Below are positions 50,247-59,826 of a stretch of DNA of 64,000 nucleotides, one piece after another. Every line of letters starts with the position of its first letter. Within the stretch, counting starts at the first letter, position 1. The notes under the pieces were generated by a model, which searched no databases, was not told the DNA's origin, and saw nothing but the letters and a program-made list of their open reading frames with translations. The DNA lies in assembly GCF_048323655.1 (NCBI RefSeq), contig NZ_JBLUWW010000002.1, positions 795,625 to 859,624 on the forward strand. The letters are read 5' to 3'. Source of the stretch: Salinimicrobium soli. GTDB lineage: Bacteria; Bacteroidota; Bacteroidia; Flavobacteriales; Flavobacteriaceae. A program made the position numbers and the translations under genes.

Positions 50247-51083
50247 TTAATTCTCAAAATTGATCGTCACCGTATCCCGCCATTCGAGTCCGAAGAGGCT
50301 GGCGGCGCTCCCTACAGTACTCGGATTGCTTTTATAGATCGCCAGTTCAATAAAGCCTCCCGAATTGAAGATGGCCAGTTTTTTTCCGTCTTCGCGGTGC
50401 AGCTGATCAGTATCAAAATTGATGGCGTCACTGTAGGTCTGGTGAATTTCAGTAAAAGTTGCGGTTCGTGCCCGCATACTGAACTTTCGGCCTTTCCCGA
50501 TCTTATCAAAGAATTTCCTGGAAATATTGGTGACCACGTTTCCGTAGTTGTCAATATAGATGACATTACCCTTGATCTGGGTCTGCTCACTATTACAGTA
50601 TGGCTCAAATTCCTTGAGCTGTTTTATTTCAGTAATGGTCTTCCCGATCACTTCCAACGTCCCTCCGCGCGCCAAATGCCCCGCTACTTTGACGAAAACA
50701 TCCAATACCGGAAAGTTGCTCTCAACCTTACCATGAATGTTGATCTCCACGATCTTTTCGGCCTTATACTCCGAAGCGATGAGGGAGAGGATGCCGTTAT
50801 TGGCACAGATAAAATAATGCCCGTCCAGTTTGAGGGCGATATGCTTATTCTCGGGAGTGAGTTCAGAATCCACCCCAATGATGTGGATACTGCCTTCCGG
50901 AAAACTTTTGTAGGCATTTTTTATAATGTAGGAAGCTTCTGTAATGTGAAAAGGGGCGACGGAATGCGAAATATCTACAATTTTTGCGGTGGGCAACTCT
51001 GAATAGATCGCTCCTTTAACTGCCCCGGCAAAATGATCTTTCTCCCCAAAATCTGTAGTCAAGGTAATAATGGCCATGGGCAA
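50247..51083 (-). CDS. SAM hydroxide adenosyltransferase (DUF62/SAM_HAT family)
   Basis: Splits S-adenosylmethionine with water/hydroxide into adenosine and methionine in characterised relatives. Recognisable: LTTDFGEKDHFAGAVKGAI (catalytic Asp region), VDISHSVAPFHITEASYII, and FICANNGILSLIASE; the C-terminal domain has GNVIYIDNYGNVVTNIS. 278 residues, full length, cytoplasmic. Divergent from the PhoH-like gene, about 100 bases apart. Confidence 0.92.
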   Translation of the reverse strand: MPMAIITLTTDFGEKDHFAGAVKGAIYSELPTAKIVDISHSVAPFHITEASYIIKNAYKSFPEGSIHIIGVDSELTPENKHIALKLDGHYFICANNGILSLIASEYKAEKIVEINIHGKVESNFPVLDVFVKVAGHLARGGTLEVIGKTITEIKQLKEFEPYCNSEQTQIKGNVIYIDNYGNVVTNISRKFFDKIGKGRKFSMRARTATFTEIHQTYSDAINFDTDQLHREDGKKLAIFNSGGFIELAIYKSNPSTVGSAASLFGLEWRDTVTINFEN

Positions 51084-51101
51084 TTCCTGATATATTTTTT
51101 C

Positions 51102-51131
51102 TTAACTTAAACCTTTAATTTGCTAAGTTTG
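51102..51131 (+). promoter_or_regulatory. Probable promoter of phoH-like gene
   Basis: TTA-N19-TAAGTTTG fits the Bacteroidota -33/-7 pattern (TTG, TAnnTTTG), placing transcription start near 51138, about 45 bases before the TTG start codon. Confidence 0.6.
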
Positions 51132-51183
51132 TATTGCAAATCTAAAGATTATAAACTCAATTTTTAAATAAATCCTTCTGCTT

Positions 51184-52137
51184 TTGAACGAACTTATTAT
51201 TGAACTTTCAGAAATCAATCCCCGGGATTTTTTCGGAGAACACAATGCGCACATTGAACTTTTAAAAAAGTACTTTCCGAAGTTGAAGATTGTAGCCAGG
51301 GGAAACAAGATACGTATCTATGGCGACGAGGAACTTCTGGAAGAATTCGATAAACGGTTCAACATGTTGATCGACCACTACGGGAAGTTCAATAAACTGG
51401 ATGAAAATACTATGGAAAGGGTATTGACCAGTGAAAGTAAGGATGACTACGATACTCCCGACTCCAGTGGAGAAGTTCTGGTGCACGGAGTGAGCGGGAG
51501 GCTCATCAAAGCACAAACTGCCAATCAGCGCAGGTTAGTGGAATTGATGAAGACCAATGACATGGTCTTTGCCATCGGGCCCGCGGGAACGGGAAAGACC
51601 TATACCGGCGTAGCTTTGGCTGTGAAAGCCTTAAAGGAAAAGCAGGTACGACGTATCATTCTTACAAGGCCGGCTGTAGAAGCAGGGGAGAACCTTGGAT
51701 TCCTTCCGGGAGACCTTAAAGAAAAGCTGGACCCTTACATGCAACCTTTGTATGACGCTTTGCGCGACATGATCCCTCATGAAAAACTGGAGAGCTTTAT
51801 TGAAAAAGGAACCATCCAGATCGCCCCGCTTGCATTCATGCGCGGAAGGACCCTGGATAATGCCTTTGTGATCCTTGATGAGGCACAGAATACCACTCAC
51901 GCGCAAATGAAGATGTTCCTTACCCGGATGGGGAAGAACGCGAAATTCATGGTGACGGGTGATCCCGGCCAGATAGATCTGCCACAGCGGGTAGTTTCCG
52001 GTCTTAAGGAGGCCATCCTCGTCCTTCAGGATGTGAAAGGGGTGGGAATTATTCATCTGGATGATAAGGATGTGATACGCCACAAGCTGGTGAAACAGAT
52101 CATTGCGGCATATAAGCGCATTGAGACAGCCGAATAA
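51184..52137 (+). CDS. PhoH family ATPase (TTG start)
   Basis: Cytoplasmic P-loop ATPase, 317 residues. The TTG at 51184 is the likely start because it gives the conserved N-terminus NELIIELSEINPRDFFGEHN; no ATG lies between it and the promoter. A KH-like N-terminal region precedes Walker A AIGPAGTGKTYTGVAL, sensor-like FMRGRTLDNAFVILDEAQN (Walker B) and VTGDPGQIDLPQ. Relatives are linked to RNA metabolism. Downstream is purC, 65 bases away on the same strand. Confidence 0.93.
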   Translation: MNELIIELSEINPRDFFGEHNAHIELLKKYFPKLKIVARGNKIRIYGDEELLEEFDKRFNMLIDHYGKFNKLDENTMERVLTSESKDDYDTPDSSGEVLVHGVSGRLIKAQTANQRRLVELMKTNDMVFAIGPAGTGKTYTGVALAVKALKEKQVRRIILTRPAVEAGENLGFLPGDLKEKLDPYMQPLYDALRDMIPHEKLESFIEKGTIQIAPLAFMRGRTLDNAFVILDEAQNTTHAQMKMFLTRMGKNAKFMVTGDPGQIDLPQRVVSGLKEAILVLQDVKGVGIIHLDDKDVIRHKLVKQIIAAYKRIETAE

Positions 52138-52202
52138 TTTCTTTTTTGAGTATTCTGCCGGTTCTATGGCAGAAATTTTAATTATAAAGACATAACAACA
52201 CA

Positions 52203-53153
52203 ATGAATACCCTAACGAATACAGATTTTAATTTCCCCGATCAAAAGTCGGTTTACAAAGGCAAGGTGCGGGAAGTATATACCCTTGAAAATGACAAATT
52301 GGTGATGATCGTGACCGACAGGCTTTCGGCATTTGACGTGGTCATGCCAAAAGGGGTGCCTTACAAAGGACAGATCCTGAACCAGCTTGCCACGAAAATG
52401 ATGAAAGCCACAGAAGATATAGTTCCTAACTGGCTGGAAGCAACGCCCGATCCAAACGTGGCAATAGGAGAGAAGTGCGAGCCTTTCAAGGTAGAGATGG
52501 TGATCCGCGGATTTTTAGTAGGGCATGCCGCACGTGAGTATGCCAACGGAAAAAGGGAACTCTGCGGAGTAAAACTTCCGGAAGGGATGAAAGAAAATGA
52601 AGCCTTCAAGGTTCCTATTATTACCCCAACCACTAAAGCAGCATCAGGCGAGCACGATCTTGATATTTCGAGAGAAGAGATCCTGGAGCAGGGAATCGTT
52701 TCCGAAGAGGATTACAATACGCTCGAAACCTATACCCGCCAATTGTTCCTGCGCGGCAGTGAATTGGCTAAGGACAACGGACTCATCCTGGTGGATACCA
52801 AATATGAATTTGGAAAGACCAAAGACGGAAAGATCGTCCTGATCGATGAGATCCATACGCCCGATTCTTCGAGGTATTTCTACGCGGAAGGTTACCTGGA
52901 CCGACTAAGAGACGGAATTCCGCAGAAGCAGTTGTCTAAGGAATTTGTGAGACAATGGTTGATCGAGAATGGCTTCCAGGGGAAAGAAGGACAACAAATT
53001 CCGGTATTGACCGATGAGTATATGGAGTCGGTTTCTGATCGCTACATTGAACTTTACGAGAAGATCACCGGCGAAACATTTATTAAAGCCGACATTTCAA
53101 ATATTGAACAGCGCATAGAAAAGAACGTGCTGGAGTATCTGAAAAATCAATAA
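52203..53153 (+). CDS. purC: Phosphoribosylaminoimidazole-succinocarboxamide synthase
   Basis: Purine biosynthesis: joins aspartate to CAIR (step 7/8). Motifs YKGKVREVYTLENDKLVMI and DRLSAFDVVMPKGVPYKG in the ATP-binding N-terminal part, EMVIRGFLVGHAAREYANGK around residues 98-117, and LVDTKYEFGKTKDGKIVLID with DSSRYF toward the end. 316 residues, the long bacterial/yeast-like form. Terminated by a strong hairpin. Confidence 0.97.
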   Translation: MNTLTNTDFNFPDQKSVYKGKVREVYTLENDKLVMIVTDRLSAFDVVMPKGVPYKGQILNQLATKMMKATEDIVPNWLEATPDPNVAIGEKCEPFKVEMVIRGFLVGHAAREYANGKRELCGVKLPEGMKENEAFKVPIITPTTKAASGEHDLDISREEILEQGIVSEEDYNTLETYTRQLFLRGSELAKDNGLILVDTKYEFGKTKDGKIVLIDEIHTPDSSRYFYAEGYLDRLRDGIPQKQLSKEFVRQWLIENGFQGKEGQQIPVLTDEYMESVSDRYIELYEKITGETFIKADISNIEQRIEKNVLEYLKNQ

Positions 53154-53170
53154 GAAGAAAATCTCTTACT

Positions 53171-53211
53171 AAAAAGCCGGGGCAAAAAGGTCATTTTTGC
53201 CCCGGCTTTTT
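53171..53211 (+). terminator. Terminator after purC
   Basis: AAAAAGCCGGGGCAAAAA pairs with TTTTTGCCCCGGCTTTTT around GGTCA; also works for the convergent minus-strand gene. Confidence 0.9.
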
Positions 53212-53213
53212 AA

Positions 53214-53250
53214 TTCTAACTTCGTACTTCTAACTTCGTACTTCTAACTT
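53214..53250. repeat. CTAACTTCGTACTT micro-repeat
   Basis: TTCTAACTTCGTACTTCTAA-CTTCGTACTTCTAACTT, two and a half perfect 14-base units directly before the stop codon of the next gene. Confidence 0.8.
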
Positions 53251-53546
53251 TATTTGACTTTCAGCACCAGTAAATATTCCGGGCCACCATCTACGGGATA
53301 GCCCTCGATCTTTTCGGCAACTACCATAACTTTTTTGTCTATATATTCATCGAGATCCACTGCCTCACTTTTAAGGGCGTAGAAACCATTGCCGGTGGTT
53401 AATGTGTGGGTTCCGTATTGGTAAGAGGTGATTCCCTGTTCCTTGATCGTGCCGGTATATTCCATATTTCCCTTTTCTGTAGTTTGGCTGCAGGTGGCCG
53501 TGAAAAAGAATAATAAGAGTCCCGAAACTAAGCTGAGTGTCTTCAT
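53250..53546 (-). CDS. Small lipoprotein, unknown function
   Basis: 98 residues with lipobox TATCS (Cys19). The short mature part (NMEYTGTIKEQGITSYQYGT, then FYALKSEAVDLDEYIDKKVM) looks like a small OB or beta-barrel fold found in Bacteroidota exported proteins. No family name assigned. Probably monocistronic. Confidence 0.7.
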   Translation of the reverse strand: MKTLSLVSGLLLFFFTATCSQTTEKGNMEYTGTIKEQGITSYQYGTHTLTTGNGFYALKSEAVDLDEYIDKKVMVVAEKIEGYPVDGGPEYLLVLKVK

Positions 53547-53688
53547 AATTCTTCGCTTTTTATCAAAGATAAAATTTTATTACAACCTCTCCGGCTTCCG
53601 TAGACAGAATTGAGAGTTTGTGTTAAATGATGTTAATTATTTAAATATTTGTTTATATTAGTTTCTACTAATCAATAACTTAAAATTT

Positions 53689-56448
53689 ATGAAGGGATTT
53701 TTATCATGTTTTTGCATTTTGATTTCTGCCTGGGTCTATTCCCAAACTACCGTCACCGGGAGGGTAATTGACAGTAACCAGGAGCCAATTCCCGGAGTGA
53801 ATATTTTAGTAGCCGGCACCTCTCAGGGTACTATTTCAGACTTTGACGGGAAATTTTCATTGACCGCCACTCAGGAGCCGCCATTCAGGCTCCAGTTTAG
53901 CAGTGTGGGATATGAATCGCAGGTGGTAGTGATCACTTCAGCAGACCAGGAAGTCGTGGTGACGCTGGTAGAGGGAACCGCCCTGGATGAGATCGTGGTT
54001 TCGGCTTCCAGAACCCCCGAGCGGATCTTTGAATCGCCGGTAACCATTGAGAGGTATGGGATCAAAGAGATCGTAAACACCCCTTCAGCTTCCTTTTATG
54101 GCGGACTAGAAAACCTAAAAGGTGTCGACATCAACACGAACAGTTTGACATTCCAGTCTGTAAACACCCGCGGATTTGCCACTTTTGCGAACACACGTTT
54201 TGTGCAGCTGGTTGACGGAATGGACAACTCTTCTCCGGCCTTGAACTTTGTACTCGGTAACTTACTTGGTATGACCGAACTGGACGTATTCAGTATTGAA
54301 CTTTTGCCGGGAGCATCATCAGCACTTTACGGTGCCAATGCCTTCAACGGAATTCTTTTTATGACGAGTAAGAATCCGTTCGACTTCCCCGGGATCAGCG
54401 CTTATTACAAGCAAGGCTGGACCGTACAGGATGCCGCAGGTACCAATCCTGTTTACGATTTTGGAGTCCGGGTGGCCCACAAATTTTCAGATAAATTCGC
54501 GGCCAAAGCCAATTTCTCATACCTCGAAGGAACCGACTGGTATGCCGTGAGCGAGGAAGATGTGCTCAACCCGGGGAGAACCCGTGCACATCCTAATTAC
54601 GATGGCTTGAACATCTATGGAGATGAAGTAAGTACTAATATAAGAGTAGTAGGGGATGCTTTGGTTGCAATGGGAAGGATACCGCCCGGTGCAGAAAATT
54701 TATTACCTAACGAGCAGGTTAGCCGTACCGGATATGCTGAAAGATCTCTTGCCGATTACGATGCCAGGAGCATTAAATTTGATGCAGCCCTGCATTACCG
54801 CCCTTTTGCCGATGATTTTGAGATCAGCTACCTCGGGAAAGCAGGAATGGGAACTACTATCTACCAGGGTGCGAACAGATATTCCCTGAATGATTTCTTT
54901 TTGCAGCAGCACAAGCTGGAAGTGAAGAACAATAACTTCTTCGCCCGCGCCTACATTACAGACGAGGACGCCGGAGATTCCTATGACATCAGGTTTACGG
55001 GAATCAACGTTAACAGGTTGTGGAAAAGCGATCAGCAATGGTTTGGTGAATATGCCGGCGCTTATGTGCAGGCTGCTTCACAAGGTGCGAGTTCAGAACA
55101 GGCACATGCGCTGGCAAGACAATTTGCTGACCAGGGAAGATTAGTTCCGGGAACAGCTGCTTTTAATGAAGCTTTTAAAGAAGTAACTACCAATTCAGAT
55201 CTTGCTGAAGGTTCACAATTCCGTGATGCTTCCCAGTTGAGACATGCCGATGCTAATTACAATTTCACCCATCTCACCGGTGACTTTGCCGAAGTGCAGG
55301 TGGGAGGTTCTTACCGCCAGTACCGCCTGAATTCTTATGGAACCATCTTTACAGATTACGACGGTCCTATTACTTATTCAGAATACGGGATCTATACCCA
55401 GGTGCAGAAAAAGCTTTTTGAAGAACGTCTTAAGTTGACCGGCTCTCTTCGTTATGATACCTCCGAAATTTTTGAAGGCAATCTTTCTCCGAGACTTTCA
55501 GTGGTGTACACTGCGGGAGAAAGCAGAGACCATAACTTCCGTGCTTCCGTACAAACCGGGTTCAGGTATCCTACCACTCAGGATCTTTTCATAGGCCTGG
55601 ATGTGGGCCGTGCTATCCTTGTAGGTTCTGCGGAAGAGAACCTGGACCGCTACGTGAGAACTTTTCCTAAAAGTGAAACAGGAGCTGCGACTACAGGAAG
55701 TCCTAATGCTACAATCTCCGGAAGGGATGCCTATGAAAATGCGTTTTCTTTAGCTTCTGTACAGGCAAACATGCCTGCAGCTGCAGATGTTGATCTTGTA
55801 GAACCTGAAAAGGTGACTGCCTATGAGGCCGGATACCGTGGCCGCTTTGGAAATGTGGTGGTAGACCTGAACGCCTACTTCAATACTTACAAGGATTTTA
55901 TCTCTAATGAAACCGTATTGGTGCCTCTTTACGGAGAGGTGGGAGATAACAGTCTTTCGCTGCTAGCTTTAGTACAAGGGGATTACAAGGCTTTCCAGAC
56001 CTACACTAACTCTCCGGCAGACGTAAAATCCTTTGGTGCTTCTATTGGACTTTCTGCAAAGGTCTTCGGAGGTTATGACCTGGAAGGAAATTACACTTAT
56101 GCCGAGGAAGATTTTGATCAATCTTCGGCTCCCGACTTCAGAACAAATTTCAACACTCCGCAACATAAGGTGAAGCTGTCCTTCGGAAATACCGATGTCT
56201 TCGACAACTTCGGATTCAAGGTTAACTATCGATGGAGCGACGCTTTCTTCTGGCAGGCAACTTTTGCTGACGGAAAAGTACCGGCATATTCAGTTGTGGA
56301 TGCCCAGGTGAGCTATAAAATTCCTGCTATCAAATCTATCCTGAAAGTAGGAGGAACAAATATTGGAGGAGACGAATACTATACTGCTTATGGTACAGGC
56401 CATATTGGACAACAGTATTATGTAGGACTAACCTTCAATAATTTTTAG
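53689..56448 (+). CDS. TonB-dependent receptor with carboxypeptidase-like regulatory domain
   Basis: Outer-membrane transporter of 919 residues. Signal peptide MKGFLSCFCILISAWVYSQ, then a CarboxypepD_reg-like extension (TVTGRVIDSNQEPIPGVNI, about 20-95), a plug (about 105-225, with FESPVTIERYG and GASSALYGANAFNGILFM), and a 22-strand barrel ending YYVGLTFNNF with the C-terminal aromatic residue. It lacks an adjacent SusD gene, so it is not a SusCD pair; substrate unknown. Terminator follows. Confidence 0.95.
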   Translation: MKGFLSCFCILISAWVYSQTTVTGRVIDSNQEPIPGVNILVAGTSQGTISDFDGKFSLTATQEPPFRLQFSSVGYESQVVVITSADQEVVVTLVEGTALDEIVVSASRTPERIFESPVTIERYGIKEIVNTPSASFYGGLENLKGVDINTNSLTFQSVNTRGFATFANTRFVQLVDGMDNSSPALNFVLGNLLGMTELDVFSIELLPGASSALYGANAFNGILFMTSKNPFDFPGISAYYKQGWTVQDAAGTNPVYDFGVRVAHKFSDKFAAKANFSYLEGTDWYAVSEEDVLNPGRTRAHPNYDGLNIYGDEVSTNIRVVGDALVAMGRIPPGAENLLPNEQVSRTGYAERSLADYDARSIKFDAALHYRPFADDFEISYLGKAGMGTTIYQGANRYSLNDFFLQQHKLEVKNNNFFARAYITDEDAGDSYDIRFTGINVNRLWKSDQQWFGEYAGAYVQAASQGASSEQAHALARQFADQGRLVPGTAAFNEAFKEVTTNSDLAEGSQFRDASQLRHADANYNFTHLTGDFAEVQVGGSYRQYRLNSYGTIFTDYDGPITYSEYGIYTQVQKKLFEERLKLTGSLRYDTSEIFEGNLSPRLSVVYTAGESRDHNFRASVQTGFRYPTTQDLFIGLDVGRAILVGSAEENLDRYVRTFPKSETGAATTGSPNATISGRDAYENAFSLASVQANMPAAADVDLVEPEKVTAYEAGYRGRFGNVVVDLNAYFNTYKDFISNETVLVPLYGEVGDNSLSLLALVQGDYKAFQTYTNSPADVKSFGASIGLSAKVFGGYDLEGNYTYAEEDFDQSSAPDFRTNFNTPQHKVKLSFGNTDVFDNFGFKVNYRWSDAFFWQATFADGKVPAYSVVDAQVSYKIPAIKSILKVGGTNIGGDEYYTAYGTGHIGQQYYVGLTFNNF

Positions 56449-56468
56449 AATTCGCCATTTTCTAAATC

Positions 56469-56496
56469 AAAAGGAGCCGAACGGCTCCTTTTTTTT
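56469..56496 (+). terminator. Terminator after the TonB-dependent receptor
   Basis: AAAAGGAGCCG/CGGCTCCTTTTTTTT with an AA loop; it abuts the stop codon of the convergent cbpM gene and can serve both. Confidence 0.88.
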
Positions 56497-56785
56497 ATTC
56501 TTCAAATCTTCGAAGACGGTTTTCCAAAAGCCTTACCCGGTCCTGTAATTGAGAGACCCGCTGCAGCAGATGATTGATCGCGTCTATTCCCTGGATATTT
56601 ATTTCCAGGTCATAATGCAGGCGCATCATTTTCTCCAGTTCTCTAATCTGTTCCTGTTCGAGGAACTCATTTTCTTCTATGACCGTAATTTCCACAAGTC
56701 CGTGCTCACTCAGAGAATGAATGAACGAATGCTGTATTTCGTGACAGGTGCAGAATTCAGTTAGAGATATATATCTAGGCTCCAT
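56495..56785 (-). CDS. cbpM: Chaperone modulator CbpM-like (MerR-type fold)
   Basis: 96 residues: an N-terminal part (ISLTEFCTCHEIQHSFIHSL) and a MerR-like core followed by a C-terminal coiled coil (LLQRVSQLQDRVRLLENRLR). In E. coli, CbpM binds CbpA and regulates its co-chaperone activity. It overlaps the upstream DnaJ-like gene by 11 bases on the minus strand, exactly the cbpA-cbpM order. Confidence 0.88.
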   Translation of the reverse strand: MEPRYISLTEFCTCHEIQHSFIHSLSEHGLVEITVIEENEFLEQEQIRELEKMMRLHYDLEINIQGIDAINHLLQRVSQLQDRVRLLENRLRRFEE

Positions 56786-57719
56786 GTTTTCTTAGCTTTT
56801 GAAGTTCCTGTAAAAGTTCTTTTTCCCTGGCAGAAAGGTGAGTGGGTATCTTTATCTTATAAGTAAGGTAAAGATCTCCAAACTGTCCCTCCTTTTTGTA
56901 GACCGGAAAACCTTTTCCTTTCAGTTTAACTGTGGTTCCATTTTGGGTTTCGGGCTTCACTGTAAGTTTTGCTTTCCCGTCAAAAGTGTCAATTGTGACA
57001 CTTCCTCCCAACGCAGCAGTATACATATCCAGTTCCACTTCCTGATAGAGATCTTTACCTTCCCTTTTAAAGGAGGTATCATTGGTAATGGCAAAGGTGA
57101 TGAAAAGATCTCCGTTGGGTCCTCCCTGCACCCCTTCACCGCCATAACCTTTGATCTTGATGGTCTGTCCGTTTTCTACTCCTGCCGGAATGGTTAGGCG
57201 GATATTCTTGCCGTTTACGGTGAGCGTTTGTTTTTGTGATCTATATACATCTGAAAGTTTCAGGTGAAGCTCGGCATTGAAATCCTGCCCTCTAAAGCGG
57301 GTAGTGCGCCTACTACCGCGGGAAGCACCACCGAACATGGATTCAAAGAATTCCGAAAAATCGCCCTGCTCAAATTCTGCTCCGCCAAACCCACCGGCGC
57401 CTCCAAAACCTCCCGCAGATTGCCCACCAAAGCCGCCACCGGAATACTGGCGTTGGTATTGCTGTTGCGACCGTGCTTTTTCGAACTCTTCGGCATGTTG
57501 CCAGTCTTTGCCATAGCGGTCGTATTTTTTCCTCTTTTCAGGATCTATGAGCACTTCATGGGCCTCATTGATCTGCTGGAATTTTTTCTGAGCTTCTTTA
57601 TTGTTGGGGTTTAGGTCCGGATGATATTTCCGGGCCAGTTTACGGTACGCTTTCTTGATGTCACTTTTAGTGGCACTTTTATCAAGCTCCAGTACTTTGT
57701 AATAATCAATGAATTCCAT
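56775..57719 (-). CDS. cbpA: CbpA-type DnaJ co-chaperone
   Basis: J domain with HPD (YHPDLNPNNK, about residues 35-44), a Gly/Phe-rich linker (about 85-125, GGFGGQSAGGFGGAGGFGG) and two C-terminal substrate-binding domains (LTIPAGVENGQTIKIKGYGG and GKAKLTVKPETQNGTTVKLK). No zinc-finger domain, which marks the CbpA rather than DnaJ type. 314 residues. Stimulates DnaK; operon with cbpM. Confidence 0.94.
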   Translation of the reverse strand: MEFIDYYKVLELDKSATKSDIKKAYRKLARKYHPDLNPNNKEAQKKFQQINEAHEVLIDPEKRKKYDRYGKDWQHAEEFEKARSQQQYQRQYSGGGFGGQSAGGFGGAGGFGGAEFEQGDFSEFFESMFGGASRGSRRTTRFRGQDFNAELHLKLSDVYRSQKQTLTVNGKNIRLTIPAGVENGQTIKIKGYGGEGVQGGPNGDLFITFAITNDTSFKREGKDLYQEVELDMYTAALGGSVTIDTFDGKAKLTVKPETQNGTTVKLKGKGFPVYKKEGQFGDLYLTYKIKIPTHLSAREKELLQELQKLRKHGA

Positions 57720-57915
57720 GGGTTAGATTCGATCTTATGGTTTTATCCACTGCTCCTTAAAGATAGCATTATTATAAAAAACAGGAGGAAGGCGCCACCC
57801 GATTTAATCATAAAAGTCTGTGAAATCCCTTAAAAGTTGAATCTGGTTTTACCTTTTTGAAAAATCAGAATTTTCAGGTATTTGTTTTTGAAGAAGCTTT
57901 TCCTACATTTAGAAT

Positions 57916-59823
57916 ATGGAAAACTTTCAGATCAAAACCTTTGCTGAATACAAGAAAGCATATCGAAAAAGTATAAAGAATCCTGAAGCTTTTTGGGAGG
58001 AAATAGCAAACAATTTTACCTGGCACAAGAAATGGGACAAGACCCTGGAATGGGATTTTGAGAAGCCCGAGGTAAAATGGTTCCAGGGCGGTAAGCTCAA
58101 TATTACTGAGAACTGTCTGGACCGTCACCTGGAAACAATTGGTAACAAGACTGCCATTATCTGGGAACCAAACGACCCCGATGAAGAATCAAGATATATC
58201 TCTTACCGGCAGTTGTTCGTCAAAGTTTCCCGGTTTGCCAATGTTCTCAAGAACAACGGAATCAAAAAAGGGGATAAAGTGTGCATCTATATGCCCATGA
58301 TCCCTGAACTTGCTATTGCCATGCTGGCCTGTGCAAGGATTGGGGCTGTTCATTCCATAGTTTTTGCCGGATTTTCCAGTTCAGCCATCGCCCGGCGTAT
58401 CAATGATTCGGAATGTAAGATGTTGATCACGGCTAATGAGGTGTACAGGGGTTCCAAAAAGGTAAATTTAAAGGAGATCTGTGATAAGGCCCTGGAAGAT
58501 ACTCCGTCTGTTGAAACGGTGATTGTATACCGCCGAACGGTGGAACCAACGACCATGAAAGAAGGCAGGGACAAATTCTGGTTTGATGAACTGCAGAAAG
58601 CAGAAAAGGAATGTCCTGCAGAAGTAATGGATGCCGAAGATATGCTGTTCATCCTTTACACTTCCGGGTCTACCGGAAAGCCCAAAGGGATGGTGCATAC
58701 CACCGGTGGCTATATGGTGGGTACTACCTATACTTTCACGAATGTTTTTCAACCTCAAAAGAATGATGTTTACTGGTGTACGGCAGATATAGGCTGGATC
58801 ACCGGTCACTCCTATATTATATACGGTCCTCTCGCAGCGGGAGCAACCACCGTCATGTTTGAAGGGATTCCCAGCTATCCCGACTACGGAAGGTTCTGGG
58901 AGATCTGTGAGAAACTGAAGGTGACTCATTTTTACACCGCTCCTACGGCCATCCGTTCTTTAGCTAAACAACCCCTGAAGTTTGTAGAGCACCACGATCT
59001 TTCTTCTCTAAAGGTATTGGGAACTGTGGGAGAACCTATTAATGAAGAAGCATGGCACTGGTATAATGACAATATTGGGAAAGGAAATTGTCCTGTTGTA
59101 GACACCTGGTGGCAGACCGAGACCGGCGCCATCATGATCTCCCCTTTGGCAGGGATCACTCCTACGCGACCTACTTTTGCCACCCTTCCATTGCCGGGGG
59201 TGCAGCCGGTGTTGATGGATGAGAGTGGAAAGGAAATTGAAGAATTGAATGCGGAAGGTCGCCTGGCGATTAAATTTCCCTGGCCATCAATAGCCCGAAC
59301 GATCTACGGGGACCATGAAAGATACAGGGAAGTGTATTTCTCCACCTTCAGTAATAAATATTTCACCGGCGATGGTTCCTATCGCGACGCGAGCGGAAAC
59401 TACAGGATCACTGGTAGGGTGGATGATATAGTGATCGTTTCGGGTCACAACCTGGGTACGGCCACCGTGGAGAACGCAATTGACGAACATGAAAGTGTTG
59501 CGGAAAGTGCTGTAGTGGGTTATCCACATGACGTGAAAGGGAATGCACTGTATGCATACGTGATTTTACATCACGACGCAGAGCCTTCCGAAGAATTAAT
59601 AGCGGAAATAAGGGAACTGGTGGGAAGCACCATCGGTCCTATTGCCAAACCTGATAAGGTACAGTTCGTAAACGGACTCCCAAAAACCCGAAGCGGAAAG
59701 ATAATGCGGCGAATTCTGCGGAAAATTGCCTCCAATGACACCTCTAATTTGGGCGATATCACTACCTTGCTGAATCCCGAAGTGGTGGATGAAATTATAA
59801 AAGAAGCTAAAATCGAAAATTAG
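57916..59823 (+). CDS. acs: Acetyl-CoA synthetase
   Basis: Activates acetate to acetyl-CoA via acetyl-AMP. ANL-superfamily motifs: ILYTSGSTGKPKGMVHTTGG (about 246-265), WWQTETGAIMISP, the hinge ITGRVDDIVIVSGHNLG and the regulatory acetyl-Lys site in RSGKIMRRILRK. 635 residues, full length. A small exported-protein gene starts three bases after its stop, so they are cotranscribed. Confidence 0.97.
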   Translation: MENFQIKTFAEYKKAYRKSIKNPEAFWEEIANNFTWHKKWDKTLEWDFEKPEVKWFQGGKLNITENCLDRHLETIGNKTAIIWEPNDPDEESRYISYRQLFVKVSRFANVLKNNGIKKGDKVCIYMPMIPELAIAMLACARIGAVHSIVFAGFSSSAIARRINDSECKMLITANEVYRGSKKVNLKEICDKALEDTPSVETVIVYRRTVEPTTMKEGRDKFWFDELQKAEKECPAEVMDAEDMLFILYTSGSTGKPKGMVHTTGGYMVGTTYTFTNVFQPQKNDVYWCTADIGWITGHSYIIYGPLAAGATTVMFEGIPSYPDYGRFWEICEKLKVTHFYTAPTAIRSLAKQPLKFVEHHDLSSLKVLGTVGEPINEEAWHWYNDNIGKGNCPVVDTWWQTETGAIMISPLAGITPTRPTFATLPLPGVQPVLMDESGKEIEELNAEGRLAIKFPWPSIARTIYGDHERYREVYFSTFSNKYFTGDGSYRDASGNYRITGRVDDIVIVSGHNLGTATVENAIDEHESVAESAVVGYPHDVKGNALYAYVILHHDAEPSEELIAEIRELVGSTIGPIAKPDKVQFVNGLPKTRSGKIMRRILRKIASNDTSNLGDITTLLNPEVVDEIIKEAKIEN

Positions 59824-59826
59824 ATC

